A DNA stretch of 64,000 nucleotides, taken from an uncultured Pelagibacteraceae bacterium. GTDB lineage: Bacteria > Pseudomonadota > Alphaproteobacteria > Pelagibacterales > Pelagibacteraceae. Where the stretch lies: positions 21,407 to 85,406 of the forward strand of contig CACIGI010000003.1 in assembly GCA_902586125.1 (NCBI GenBank). The letters are read 5' to 3'. Shown piece after piece: positions 24,443-37,534 of this stretch (position 1 is its first letter; the number at the start of each line of letters is the position of its first letter). Below the pieces are notes generated by a model. It searched no databases. It worked only from the letters and a program-made list of their open reading frames with translations, and was not told the origin of the DNA. The position numbers were made by a program, and so were the translations under genes.

Positions 24443-26317
24443 CTATATCTCCAAATAATTTTTATTTCTCAATGAATCTCTCATCTTATGTCGATCGATT
24501 ATTAGTTTAAATAGTTTAGTTGCCATTGGAGCGGCTGTTGTGCTTCCATTTCCTCCGTGTTCTACAATTATGCTTAATGCGTATCGAGGATTTTTATATG
24601 GCCCAAAAGCTACATATAAAGCATGATCTCTTTGCTCATATGGTATCTGGAATGTTTTAAGATCAAGCTCTCTTTCTTCTTCCGTAATTTTTTTAACTTG
24701 TGCTGTTCCAGTTTTGCCTGCAAACTGATATTTTGGATTGTCAATTCTCGAACGGTAAGATGTACCCATCACTTCATTTGTCGAGCTAAAAATAGCGTCT
24801 TGAACAATCTTGATATTTTTTGAATTTTTATAAAGTGGTGTAAATTTATCAATTAGCTGATCATTGACTTTATCATCGAGTACAAGATGAGGGTAAATTT
24901 TGTGACCTCCATTTGCAATTTGAGCTGTCATCAAACATAATTGAATTGGAGTAGTTTGAATATAGCCTTGTCCAATTCCTGTTATTATTGTTTCACCTAA
25001 TAGCCATCCTTTGCCAAGAGCATTTTTTTTCCATTGTGTGTTGGGAATTAAACCTTTTTTTTCAATATCAAATAGATCACCAAAAACTTTTTCTCCAAGA
25101 CCAAATTTTTTTGCAGTCTCACTTAATTTATCAACTCCAAGTTTACGAGCAACCTCATAAAAATAAGTGTCACAAGATTGCTTCATCGCATTTCTCAAAT
25201 TCATATAGCCATGACCTTTTTTCTTCCAACAATGATAAGTTTGACCATACATTTCCGTTTTACCAGTGCATTGAACTGTAAAATTAGTATTAACAATTCC
25301 GTTTTCTAACGCAGATAAAGCAACTATTGGTTTAATCGTTGAACCTGGAGAGTAATTACCTTGTAAAGTTTTATTAACTAATGGTTTCATTGGATCATTT
25401 CGAATTAATTCCCAATCATCTTGACTAATGCCAAAAACAAACAAATTTGGATCAAATGATGGTGATGAATGCATTGCAATTACTGCGCCAGTGTAAATAT
25501 CCATTACACAGATAGATCCTGCTTTATCTTTCAGCAACTCATTTGCTAATTTTTGAACTTCGGTATCTATGGTCAGTCTTAAAGTTTTACCTTTTTGACC
25601 TTTTTGAAATTCCAACTGACTAATTCTTCTACCATAGGCATTGACTTCATATCTTTCTATATCATTAGTCCCTATTAATTTTTCCTCAAATGTTTTTTCT
25701 AAACCTACTTTTCCAACTTTTAAACCTGGAACAAAATTCTTTTTTATAGCTTGGGTAGTTTCAATATCGTCTTGGTTTGCCTGACTGACATAGCCTATTA
25801 AATGAGTAAAGTTTTCTTTAAAAGGATAGTTCCTTGAAATCGATATAACAGGTTTAACACCATTTAAATCATATAAATGGTTATTAATCTTCGAAAATTT
25901 TTGCCAACTTAAATTGTCAGAAACAATTAAAGTTTCCCATGGTTTTATTTCATTTTTCTTTTTTAATACTTTTTTAAATTCTATATCTGACAATTCTAGT
26001 AAGTCTTTTAATCGATAAATAACATACCTAAAATCCTCAACTTGTTCTGGTATCACATGGAGTTGATAAGCTTCAAAATTGCCTGCAATGACATTACCAA
26101 AATAATCATGAAATTCTCCCCTGACAGGAGCTAACTTCCATTCTCTAATTCTATTTTTATCCGAAAGAGTTAAATATTTTTTGTTTTCCTTAACTTGTAA
26201 GAAAAATAATCTACTTACAATTCCAATCATTATAAAAAATTTCAAAGAGCCTGTAATGAACATTCTTCTATTAATAGAATTAAGTTTTTTTACATTATCA
26301 CTTGAAGAGTTAATCAT
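24443..26317 (-). CDS. mrdA: Penicillin-binding protein 2 (elongasome transpeptidase)
   Basis: This inner-membrane D,D-transpeptidase cross-links peptidoglycan during rod elongation. It has one N-terminal membrane anchor (SLKFFIMIGIVSRLFFLQV) and a dimerisation domain (REWKLAPVRGEFHDYFGNVIA). The transpeptidase motifs are SxxK in SPGSTIKP, SxN-type SCD in MKQSCDTYFYEVA, and KTG in FAGKTGTAQV. At 624 aa it is full length. It overlaps the mreD stop by 8 nt and abuts rodA, giving the classic mreBCD-mrdA-rodA order. Confidence 0.95.
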   Translation of the reverse strand: MINSSSDNVKKLNSINRRMFITGSLKFFIMIGIVSRLFFLQVKENKKYLTLSDKNRIREWKLAPVRGEFHDYFGNVIAGNFEAYQLHVIPEQVEDFRYVIYRLKDLLELSDIEFKKVLKKKNEIKPWETLIVSDNLSWQKFSKINNHLYDLNGVKPVISISRNYPFKENFTHLIGYVSQANQDDIETTQAIKKNFVPGLKVGKVGLEKTFEEKLIGTNDIERYEVNAYGRRISQLEFQKGQKGKTLRLTIDTEVQKLANELLKDKAGSICVMDIYTGAVIAMHSSPSFDPNLFVFGISQDDWELIRNDPMKPLVNKTLQGNYSPGSTIKPIVALSALENGIVNTNFTVQCTGKTEMYGQTYHCWKKKGHGYMNLRNAMKQSCDTYFYEVARKLGVDKLSETAKKFGLGEKVFGDLFDIEKKGLIPNTQWKKNALGKGWLLGETIITGIGQGYIQTTPIQLCLMTAQIANGGHKIYPHLVLDDKVNDQLIDKFTPLYKNSKNIKIVQDAIFSSTNEVMGTSYRSRIDNPKYQFAGKTGTAQVKKITEEERELDLKTFQIPYEQRDHALYVAFGPYKNPRYALSIIVEHGGNGSTTAAPMATKLFKLIIDRHKMRDSLRNKNYLEI

Positions 26318-26831
26318 TTATACCTTTCATATAATATTTGAATAATGATAAGAAAACTATGTATAATAAAAATGTACAAGTCGTGTTGATCAAATAACTT
26401 ATTAAAACCAAATCATAAGAAAAAAATAGTGTTAAAACTGAGTAATTTAATGAGTTAATCAGACTAATGATAAATAAAAAATAGAACCAATCTTTCATAG
26501 GACTTGGTCTAATTGTGATATTTCTTATATATGCTGTAGCAATACAAATTAAAGTATAGGATAAACTACTAATTCCCAAAGGTAAGCCTACAACAGTATC
26601 ATTCAGCAAGCCCGCAATAAATACAAAAAGATAATCAAAATGTTTAAAATCCTTTAAGGTAAAGAAAAAGATTAGAATAAATGGAAAATTGAAAGAAAAA
26701 TATTCAAGTTGTAGATAATTAAAATCAAATTCATTAAGTACTGAAACAAATAATAAAATTATTGGTAACCAAGTATACAATTTAGATAATGTTCCTTTTG
26801 TTTTTAAATTAGCCACCAGTTCTACCTCCAT
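26310..26831 (-). CDS. mreD: MreD rod-shape membrane protein
   Basis: This is a small (173 aa), very hydrophobic inner-membrane protein with about five helices. It includes FVFIAGLLNDTVVGLPLGISSLSYTL, a recognisable MreD signature with an Asp in the helix. It helps position the elongasome with MreC. The start overlaps the mreC stop by 23 nt, and no alternative Met lies close by, so coupled translation is likely. Sequence conservation in MreD is low, but the order mreC-mreD-mrdA supports the call. Confidence 0.88.
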   Translation of the reverse strand: MEVELVANLKTKGTLSKLYTWLPIILLFVSVLNEFDFNYLQLEYFSFNFPFILIFFFTLKDFKHFDYLFVFIAGLLNDTVVGLPLGISSLSYTLICIATAYIRNITIRPSPMKDWFYFLFIISLINSLNYSVLTLFFSYDLVLISYLINTTCTFLLYIVFLSLFKYYMKGIND

Positions 26832-28038
26832 TCAAAACACAACTCCTATATTCCTCGGTTCCGACATTGAAGCCGTTTGTATTTAAAAAAGATTTTCTAC
26901 ACTTATGACCATGATCTAGATTCAATTTTAAAAATTCTAACTCTTGAGTATCAATATTGAATTGATTGATTTTTTTCTTTTGCGAGAAAATTTCATTCTT
27001 TAAGACCGAAATTTGATTATTCAAATCATTTATTTCAATAATCAAATTTTCATTTTCTTCGATGAATTTTAAATTTGTTTCTTCAATAATTTTAAGTTCA
27101 TCCTCTAAAATTTTTAATTTTGTCTCTTCAAGTTCTTCACTTTTATTTTCAACTGTAACCATATCTGGTGCAACTTCAGGAATTTCAATTTGAGTAATTG
27201 TTTCTGCAAAAACATACTTTAATTGTGTAAAATCGCTGTAGAATTCAACATTATATTTATTTGAAGAACCAATTTTATCAGATCTTAATTTGCCTATTGG
27301 CACTCCACTTTTAAATATTGCTCCGGTGCCTGAGGTATAAACTATACTTTCATCAACTAACTCCTCTGACAAACCTGCTTTGATATATTTAATTTGTCCA
27401 TAATTTTCTCCAGACCCAGTGACGATTGCTTGAATATTCTGAGGTGCAATTGTTACTGGAACATTAGAGTTCAAATCTGATAATAGTAATACCCTAGATG
27501 TCTTATAATTTACCTCAATTACTCGACCAACTAAATACGATTGATCATAAATATTTGTACCTATTTTGATGTCGTCTTTACTACCTTTATTTATGATAAT
27601 ACTTTTTAAAAAAGGGCTATCATGATCAACAATAATTTTTGCTAAAATTTTATTTGAACTTGAAATATAATCATCAATAAGTACCTTCAGTTCTTGATTT
27701 TCATACTGAATAATTTCGTTAGATACAAAATCAGATTTAAGATTGTCTAGTTCGTCTTTATTTTTTTGATATTTATTAAAAAAAGATGTGTATTCAATAA
27801 TATTTATAGCAGAGTTCTTAATAAAGTTTTCTGGCACGGAGACAATAAAAGATGATCGATAAACTACCTCGCTCAATCCGGCTTTCAGGTATCTTACCGC
27901 TTTAAAGTCAAGGTTAGATAAAATAATAATAAATATCGAAATAAATACTAAGGTAAGTAGAGAAAATTTTTGCTGAGTGCTTTTTTTTAAAAAAGCAGAA
28001 CGAATTGCTATTATAAAATCATCTCTGCTAGAGGCCAT
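26809..28038 (-). CDS. mreC: MreC rod-shape scaffold with a long extra coiled-coil and cysteine tail
   Basis: MreC is a bitopic protein that scaffolds the elongation machinery in the periplasm. It has a membrane helix at ~27-43 (FSLLTLVFISIFIIILSNL), a coiled coil and the beta core (AKIIVDHDSPFLKSIIINKGSKDDIKIG; GRVIEVNYKTSRVLLLSDLNSNVPV). After the core it continues with about 110 residues not typical of MreC: a Glu/Lys/Asn coiled coil and a terminal region with two cysteines (HGHKCRKSF; EEYRSCVLNGG). At 409 aa it is longer than most MreC proteins (~280-370). It is 5 nt downstream of mreB and overlaps mreD. Confidence 0.92.
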   Translation of the reverse strand: MASSRDDFIIAIRSAFLKKSTQQKFSLLTLVFISIFIIILSNLDFKAVRYLKAGLSEVVYRSSFIVSVPENFIKNSAINIIEYTSFFNKYQKNKDELDNLKSDFVSNEIIQYENQELKVLIDDYISSSNKILAKIIVDHDSPFLKSIIINKGSKDDIKIGTNIYDQSYLVGRVIEVNYKTSRVLLLSDLNSNVPVTIAPQNIQAIVTGSGENYGQIKYIKAGLSEELVDESIVYTSGTGAIFKSGVPIGKLRSDKIGSSNKYNVEFYSDFTQLKYVFAETITQIEIPEVAPDMVTVENKSEELEETKLKILEDELKIIEETNLKFIEENENLIIEINDLNNQISVLKNEIFSQKKKINQFNIDTQELEFLKLNLDHGHKCRKSFLNTNGFNVGTEEYRSCVLNGGRTGG

Positions 28039-28043
28039 TACTC

Positions 28044-30655
<2,612 letters not shown>

Positions 30656-30667
30656 ATCAAAAATTTT

Positions 30668-30689
30668 ATTATAGAAATATACAATTTCT
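30668..30689 (-). promoter_or_regulatory. Possible leuA promoter/operator with inverted repeat
   Basis: On the minus strand a perfect -10 hexamer TATAAT (30673-30668) lies just after an inverted repeat AGAAAT-N5-ATTTCT (30689-30673). A -35 hexamer at standard spacing is poor, so an activator or weak promoter is possible. It sits in the 87-nt gap between ilvC and the preferred leuA start at 30655. Confidence 0.3.
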
Positions 30690-30742
30690 CGTTTAGATTG
30701 CAAAAATAAAATACTGAATTTGCCTTAATTTGGAACTAAAAT

Positions 30743-32331
<1,589 letters not shown>

Positions 32332-32333
32332 AA

Positions 32334-34100
32334 TTAAACTAGAGCTTTACCTTTACCAGTGATTTTATTTTCATCTTTCTCACTTGGTCCTAATATCATT
32401 TGGTTATGAGGTTTTCCTGATGGAATCATTGGAAAACAATTTTCATTCGGATCTACTCGACAATCAAAAATAACAGGACCATCAAACTCTACCATTTCTC
32501 TAATCTTTTCATCTAATTCATATGGTTTTTCAGCTTTTATACCTTTGCAGCCATAGGCCTCTGCCATTTTTATAAAATCTGGCAAAGCCTCAGTGTAGCT
32601 TTCAGAATAATTTTTTTCATGTAATAATTCTTGCCATTGCCTTACCATTCCCATGTATTGATTATTCAAAATAAAAATTTTAATGGGTAGATTATATTGA
32701 ACTGCTGTAGACATCTCTTGAATTGTCATTAGAACAGAAGCTTCACCTGCAATATCAATAACTAATTTTTTTGGATGAGCTATTTGAACACCAACAGCAG
32801 CAGGTAAACCATATCCCATTGTTCCAAGACCACCAGAAGTCATCCAACGATTTGGCTTATTAAATTTATAATGTTGGGCTGCCCACATTTGATGTTGACC
32901 TACCTCAGTCGTCACATAAGTATCTTTATGTTTGGTAAGTTCATATAGTCTTTGAACTGCATGTTGAGGTTTTATTGTTTCATCACTATTTTTAAAATGA
33001 AGAGAATTTTTTGTTCGCCATTTTTGTATTTGTTCCCACCATTTAGCAATTTGTTGCTTATTAGATTTTTTCAAATCTAAGTTTTTCCTCTTCAAAGTTT
33101 TGTTTATACTTTTTAAAACCTCTTTAACATCACCAACTAACGCTAAATCAACTTTAATGATTTTATTTATTGATGAAGGATCAATATCAATATGAACTTT
33201 TTTTGATTTTGGAGAGAACTCATCAATTTTACCAGTTATTCTATCATCAAATCTTGCACCAATATTTATTAATAAGTCACAATCATGCATTGCATTATTA
33301 GCTTCATAAGTTCCATGCATACCAAGCATGCCTAAAAATTGATTATCATCGCCTGGGTATGCTCCCAGACCTTGCAACGTAGAGGTGATTGGAAAACCTG
33401 TAAGTTCAACAAGTTCTCTTAAAACATTACTTGCCTCTGGTCCAGAATTAATAACGCCACCACCAGAATAAATGACAGGTTTTTTCGATTTATTCATTAA
33501 ACCAATCAAAGTATCAATGTCTTTTTGCAAAAAATGATTTAACGATTTTCCATTTAGTTTTTTTTCAGCTTTAGGTTTTGAATAACCTATTTTAGCAAAC
33601 TGGATATCTTTAGGTATATCAACTAAAACTGGTCCAGGTCTTCCTGTTGTTGCAACTCTAAAAGCCTCATGAAGAGTTTTTGATAAATCTTTAATATCTT
33701 TGACTAACCAATTATGTTTTGTGCATGGTCTTGTAATTCCAGTTGTGTCACATTCCTGAAATGCATCAGTGCCAATTAGATGTGTCGGCACTTGTCCTGA
33801 TATACAAACTAGTGGAACAGAGTCCATATATGCATCTGTTAATGCAGTAACAACATTGGTAGCGCCAGGTCCAGAAGTTACAAGTACAACACCTGGTTTT
33901 CCTGATGATCTGGCATATCCCTCTGCAGCATGTCCTGCTCCTTGTTCATGTCTGACTAAAATATGTTTAATAGTGTTATGATTTTTTAATTCATCATAAA
34001 TTGGTAACACTGCACCACCTGGATAACCAAAAATAAAATCCACTCCTTGATCCTCAAGACATTTGAATACAATTTCAGCACCTGTATATAATTTAGACAT
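32334..34100 (-). CDS. ilvB: Acetolactate synthase catalytic (large) subunit
   Basis: This thiamine-diphosphate enzyme condenses two pyruvates, or pyruvate plus 2-oxobutyrate, for valine/leucine or isoleucine synthesis. It has [15 protein letters not shown], the catalytic Glu region [18 protein letters not shown], and [24 protein letters not shown]. The C-terminal ThDP domain includes [14 protein letters not shown] and [13 protein letters not shown]. The Mg2+/ThDP motif reads [10 protein letters not shown], with Glu where Asp is usual (GDG or GDA). At 588 aa it is full length. It heads ilvB-ilvN-ilvC, with a possible promoter just upstream. Confidence 0.96.
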   Translation of the reverse strand: MSKLYTGAEIVFKCLEDQGVDFIFGYPGGAVLPIYDELKNHNTIKHILVRHEQGAGHAAEGYARSSGKPGVVLVTSGPGATNVVTALTDAYMDSVPLVCISGQVPTHLIGTDAFQECDTTGITRPCTKHNWLVKDIKDLSKTLHEAFRVATTGRPGPVLVDIPKDIQFAKIGYSKPKAEKKLNGKSLNHFLQKDIDTLIGLMNKSKKPVIYSGGGVINSGPEASNVLRELVELTGFPITSTLQGLGAYPGDDNQFLGMLGMHGTYEANNAMHDCDLLINIGARFDDRITGKIDEFSPKSKKVHIDIDPSSINKIIKVDLALVGDVKEVLKSINKTLKRKNLDLKKSNKQQIAKWWEQIQKWRTKNSLHFKNSDETIKPQHAVQRLYELTKHKDTYVTTEVGQHQMWAAQHYKFNKPNRWMTSGGLGTMGYGLPAAVGVQIAHPKKLVIDIAGEASVLMTIQEMSTAVQYNLPIKIFILNNQYMGMVRQWQELLHEKNYSESYTEALPDFIKMAEAYGCKGIKAEKPYELDEKIREMVEFDGPVIFDCRVDPNENCFPMIPSGKPHNQMILGPSEKDENKITGKGKALV

Positions 34101-34105
34101 TCATC

Positions 34106-34139
34106 CAATCTAGCTGAAGTTGTGCTTATTGGTCAAGAA
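34106..34139 (-). promoter_or_regulatory. Possible ilvB promoter in the miaA-ilvB gap
   Basis: On the minus strand TTGACC is followed after 18 nt by TAGATT, and the ilvB ATG starts only about 8 nt further on. If used, the transcript would have almost no leader. The 53-nt gap is one of few in this region large enough for a promoter. Confidence 0.3.
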
Positions 34140-34153
34140 TTACTACGTGATAT

Positions 34154-35062
34154 CTAAATTTTTTTTAAAAATTTATTTAGATCCACTGACTTTATTTTGT
34201 TCCAATCCATCATATTGCCTCTGCCCCAAGTAGATTGTCTCTTAGCGTATTGCCTAGTCTTTATTGATATTTTCTCAATTACCTCTGATATTCCTATTTT
34301 TTTCTCGAGATATTCTCTGATTTCTGCAATACCAATTGCCTTTGAGGCAGTTTTAACTCTTGGAACTTTTAATCTTATAAATTTTTTTACCTCTGATATA
34401 GCTCCATTTTTAATCATATCTTTAGTACGATCACTAATTCTCTTAACTAATTCAACTCTTGGATAATCAATGTAAATTTTTAAAAAATCATCATTTTCAT
34501 AATCAGATCGTGTACTTTTAAACCAATCGTAAATTGATATATTTGTAAACAATTTTACCTCATAGGCTCGAATTATTCTTTGAGTGTCTGTAGGTTTAAC
34601 AAAGTTTTTTGATATAGGATCTAACTTTATTAATTCTGAAAAAAACTTCTTTGTTCCAATTTTTTTATGTAACAACCTTATTTTTGATCTTAATCGAATT
34701 GGTATATTTGGAATGTTCACCAAACCCTCTGTTATTGCTTTAAAGTACAGTCCGGTACCACCCACAAGAATAGGTGTCTTATTTCTTTTTTTTATATCTA
34801 GAATTTTTTTATTAACTAATTTTAACCAATCCCCTGAAGAAAAGTTTTTTTTTACACTTTGAAATCCATATAAATGATGGTTAATATTCTTGTAATCCTT
34901 TGGGAGTGGTCTCGCAGATAAAATTTTTAATTCTTTATATACCTGCATGCTATCAGCATTTACAATTTCACCATTAATTTTTTTAGCTAGTTTAATTGCA
35001 AAATTAGATTTTCCAGATGCCGTGGGACCATAAATTAAAATAATCTTGGATTTGGAGTCCAT
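34154..35062 (-). CDS. miaA: tRNA dimethylallyltransferase
   Basis: This transfers a dimethylallyl group to A37 of tRNAs that read UNN codons. It has the P-loop IYGPTASGKSNFAIKLAKKINGEIVNADSMQVYKEL, the prenyl-donor and tRNA region HHLYGF, and PILVGGTGLYFKAITEGL. The later DTQRIIRAYEV and the RQYAKRQSTWGRG anticodon-binding segment are also typical. At 302 aa it has the normal size. It lies 3 nt downstream of the DegP-like protease gene on the same strand. Confidence 0.96.
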   Translation of the reverse strand: MDSKSKIILIYGPTASGKSNFAIKLAKKINGEIVNADSMQVYKELKILSARPLPKDYKNINHHLYGFQSVKKNFSSGDWLKLVNKKILDIKKRNKTPILVGGTGLYFKAITEGLVNIPNIPIRLRSKIRLLHKKIGTKKFFSELIKLDPISKNFVKPTDTQRIIRAYEVKLFTNISIYDWFKSTRSDYENDDFLKIYIDYPRVELVKRISDRTKDMIKNGAISEVKKFIRLKVPRVKTASKAIGIAEIREYLEKKIGISEVIEKISIKTRQYAKRQSTWGRGNMMDWNKIKSVDLNKFLKKI

Positions 35063-35065
35063 TAA

Positions 35066-36469
35066 TTAATCTAATTTAACACCAATATATCGTCTCTGAT
35101 TTTGGCTATTATAAATAACTAATAAAATAGTTTTTTGACTACTATTTAAAACTTGTTCCACTATCTTGTTTAAATCATTTACATTTCTAATTTTTTTCTT
35201 TTGAGCTTCTAGAATGATACTGTTTACTTCAACAGAGCTTATTAAAGGACTATCATTTGCTATTTTAGTGACAACTAATCCAGATGTTTGATTAGGTAAA
35301 TTTCTTGACTTAATATCATCTTTAGTAAGTTGTCTCACAGTCACTTTCAAGTCTTTTATCTCAGTTTCCTTTGGGCCCTCTGTCTTTTCTGAAACTTTAA
35401 AGTCCTCTGAAGTTTCTAATCTTCCAAGAGTGACAATTTTAATAATTTCTTTTTTATCTCTCCAAATTTTTACTTCAACTCTTTTTCCAACCTCTGTTCT
35501 TGCAACAATCATTGGAAGTTCCTTCATCTGATTTATTTTTTTTCCATTAAATTCTAAAATGATATCTCCTGCTTTAACTCCAGCTTTGGCAGATGGACTA
35601 TTTTCTGCAACACTTGCAACCAAAGCACCACGCGGTTTATCTAATTTTTCAACTTCAGCAATTTCTTTTGTAACATCTTGAATTCTTACACCTAACCAAC
35701 CTCTTTTAGTTTCTCCAAACTCTATTAACTGATCAATAACTATTTTTGCACTATTCGAAGGTATTGAAAAACCAATTCCAATTGATCCGTTTCTTCCAAG
35801 TATGGCAGTATTAATTCCTATTACATTTCCATTCATATCAAACAAAGGTCCACCAGAGTTTCCTTGATTGATTGATGCATCAGTCTGAATATAATCTTCG
35901 TATCTAGTTAAACCTATCGATCTATTTCTTGCAGAGATAATTCCCGAGGTTACAGTACCTCCAAGACCAAAAGGATTTCCAATTGCTATGACCCAATCAC
36001 CAATTCTTGCTTTATCAGAGTCTCCAAATTTAACAGGTTTGAACTTTTCATTTGTCTCAAGTTGAAGAACAGCAATATCAGACAATGGATCAGCGCCTAG
36101 AACTTTAGCTTTAACTTCTTTGTCACCTACTCTTATGATAATATCATCGGCATCCTGAATTACATGATTGTTTGTAACAACAATACCTTTCTCATCTATA
36201 ATAAATCCTGAACCCAAAGCTGCTGATGGTCTTTCTTGTGGTGCTCCAAATTCTTTAAACATATCCTCAAATGGTGACCCTGGGGGAAATTGAAAAGGGA
36301 AAGGATTTGTTTGTGTTTTCACTATTGTGGTCGTTGAAATATTAACTACAGATGGCATCAACTCTTCCGCTAAATCAGCAAAAGAACTAGGATGATTTTG
36401 GGCGAATGATTTTAATTGAAGACCTATAATTAAAATAATCGCTGTAAATAACGTATTTATTCTACTCAT
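35066..36469 (-). CDS. degP: DegP/HtrA (Do) family periplasmic serine protease
   Basis: This is a periplasmic quality-control protease or chaperone. The signal peptide is about 1-23 (INTLFTAIILIIGLQLKSFAQ). The trypsin-like triad is visible as His in VVTNNHVIQDAD, Asp in DPLSDIAVLQL and Ser in NQGNSGGPLFD. Two PDZ domains follow, the first at RGWLGVRIQDVTKEIAE and the second shorter and more divergent near the C-terminus. At 467 aa it is typical. It lies in the hflK-hflC-DUF2065-degP string seen in other Proteobacteria, which supports a role in envelope protein turnover. DegQ/MucD are equivalent names. Confidence 0.93.
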   Translation of the reverse strand: MSRINTLFTAIILIIGLQLKSFAQNHPSSFADLAEELMPSVVNISTTTIVKTQTNPFPFQFPPGSPFEDMFKEFGAPQERPSAALGSGFIIDEKGIVVTNNHVIQDADDIIIRVGDKEVKAKVLGADPLSDIAVLQLETNEKFKPVKFGDSDKARIGDWVIAIGNPFGLGGTVTSGIISARNRSIGLTRYEDYIQTDASINQGNSGGPLFDMNGNVIGINTAILGRNGSIGIGFSIPSNSAKIVIDQLIEFGETKRGWLGVRIQDVTKEIAEVEKLDKPRGALVASVAENSPSAKAGVKAGDIILEFNGKKINQMKELPMIVARTEVGKRVEVKIWRDKKEIIKIVTLGRLETSEDFKVSEKTEGPKETEIKDLKVTVRQLTKDDIKSRNLPNQTSGLVVTKIANDSPLISSVEVNSIILEAQKKKIRNVNDLNKIVEQVLNSSQKTILLVIYNSQNQRRYIGVKLD

Positions 36470-36470
36470 T

Positions 36471-36656
36471 TTAGTTTTTCATATAGTAAATAATTATAAA
36501 ACCTAATACTGCAAAGATTAATCCACCTGATCTAAGTTGACTATCTTTTATAAGTTCTAACTTTTTTAACATACTTTTCATTTTTGATGGAAATATGGCA
36601 TATAAAATTCCCTCAATAAACAAGAATAGACCAAAGGCAATGATCAATTCCCTCAT
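36471..36656 (-). CDS. DUF2065-family small membrane protein
   Basis: This is a 61-aa protein with two predicted membrane helices (LIIAFGLFLFIEGILYAIFP and GGLIFAVLGFIIIYYMKN). The central segment SKMKSMLKKLELIKDSQLRSGGLI matches the YjeT/DUF2065 pattern. These proteins are commonly encoded beside hflC and have no established function. It lies between hflC (7 nt) and degP (1 nt), so it is probably part of the same transcript. Confidence 0.82.
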   Translation of the reverse strand: MRELIIAFGLFLFIEGILYAIFPSKMKSMLKKLELIKDSQLRSGGLIFAVLGFIIIYYMKN

Positions 36657-36663
36657 TAAAATT

Positions 36664-37533
36664 CTATTGAGTTTTTGGTTTTATGTTTCCAAAAAATTTA
36701 AAGAACTCGCTATCAGGAGATAATATTAAGGACGTCTCTCCACCGATTAAAGCTTTTTCGTAAGCCTGCATGGCTCTGTAAAAAGCAAAAAATTCTGGAT
36801 CTTGTCCAAAAGCATTAGCGAAAATATTATTTCTTTTACCATCGCCTTCTCCTTTCATAATCTCAGATTTTTTTTGTGCGTCTGCTAAAATAACAGTCAC
36901 TTCTTTGTCAGCAGTTGATGTAATCGTTACCGCCATCTCAGCTCCTTTTGCTCTAAATTCTTTAGCTTCTCTCTCCCTCTCTGTTTGCATTCTTCTAAAG
37001 ATTGCATCACTGTTTGCTTGAGGGAGATCAGCACGTTTAATTCTTACATCTACAATTTCTATACCAAAGTTTTGTGCTTCATTGTTTACACCTTCTTGAA
37101 TTAGAGCCATTTGTTTTGTTCTATCCTCTGATAAAAGCGTTTGTAGTTCTTGCTGACCTAATACGTTCCTAATTCTTGAGTTAATAATTGTTGCTAATCT
37201 AGATCTTGCTACTCTTTCGTTTCCAACTGAAATATAAAACTTAAGAGGATCTACAATTTGAAACCTAGCAAAAGCATCAACAATTAATCTTTTTTGATCT
37301 GACGCAATAACCTCTTCAGGTGGTGTATCTAGATTTAAAATTCTTTTATCTAAAAATACGACGTTTTGAATAAATGGTAATTTAAAGTTTAGTCCAGGTT
37401 TTAATATTATTCTTTTTGGATCACCAAATTGAAGTACTATTGCTTGATTAACTTCTTTGACTACAAATATTGAAAAAAATAATGTTGCTGCAACTAAAAC
37501 GGCTAAACCTGCTATAATTTTTCCTGTTTTCAT
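36664..37533 (-). CDS. hflC: HflC, FtsH-modulating band-7 protein
   Basis: HflC is an SPFH/prohibitin-like membrane protein that forms a complex with HflK around the FtsH protease. It has an N-terminal membrane helix (IIAGLAVLVAATLFFSIFVV) and a band-7 domain (IVLQFGDPKRIILKPGLNFKLPFIQ). A helical region (REREAKEFRAKGAEMAVTITSTADKEVTVILADAQKKSEIMKGEGD) follows, then the C-terminal SEFFKFF. At 289 aa it is standard length. It starts 1 nt after the hflK stop. Confidence 0.95.
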   Translation of the reverse strand: MKTGKIIAGLAVLVAATLFFSIFVVKEVNQAIVLQFGDPKRIILKPGLNFKLPFIQNVVFLDKRILNLDTPPEEVIASDQKRLIVDAFARFQIVDPLKFYISVGNERVARSRLATIINSRIRNVLGQQELQTLLSEDRTKQMALIQEGVNNEAQNFGIEIVDVRIKRADLPQANSDAIFRRMQTEREREAKEFRAKGAEMAVTITSTADKEVTVILADAQKKSEIMKGEGDGKRNNIFANAFGQDPEFFAFYRAMQAYEKALIGGETSLILSPDSEFFKFFGNIKPKTQ

Positions 37534-37534
37534 C

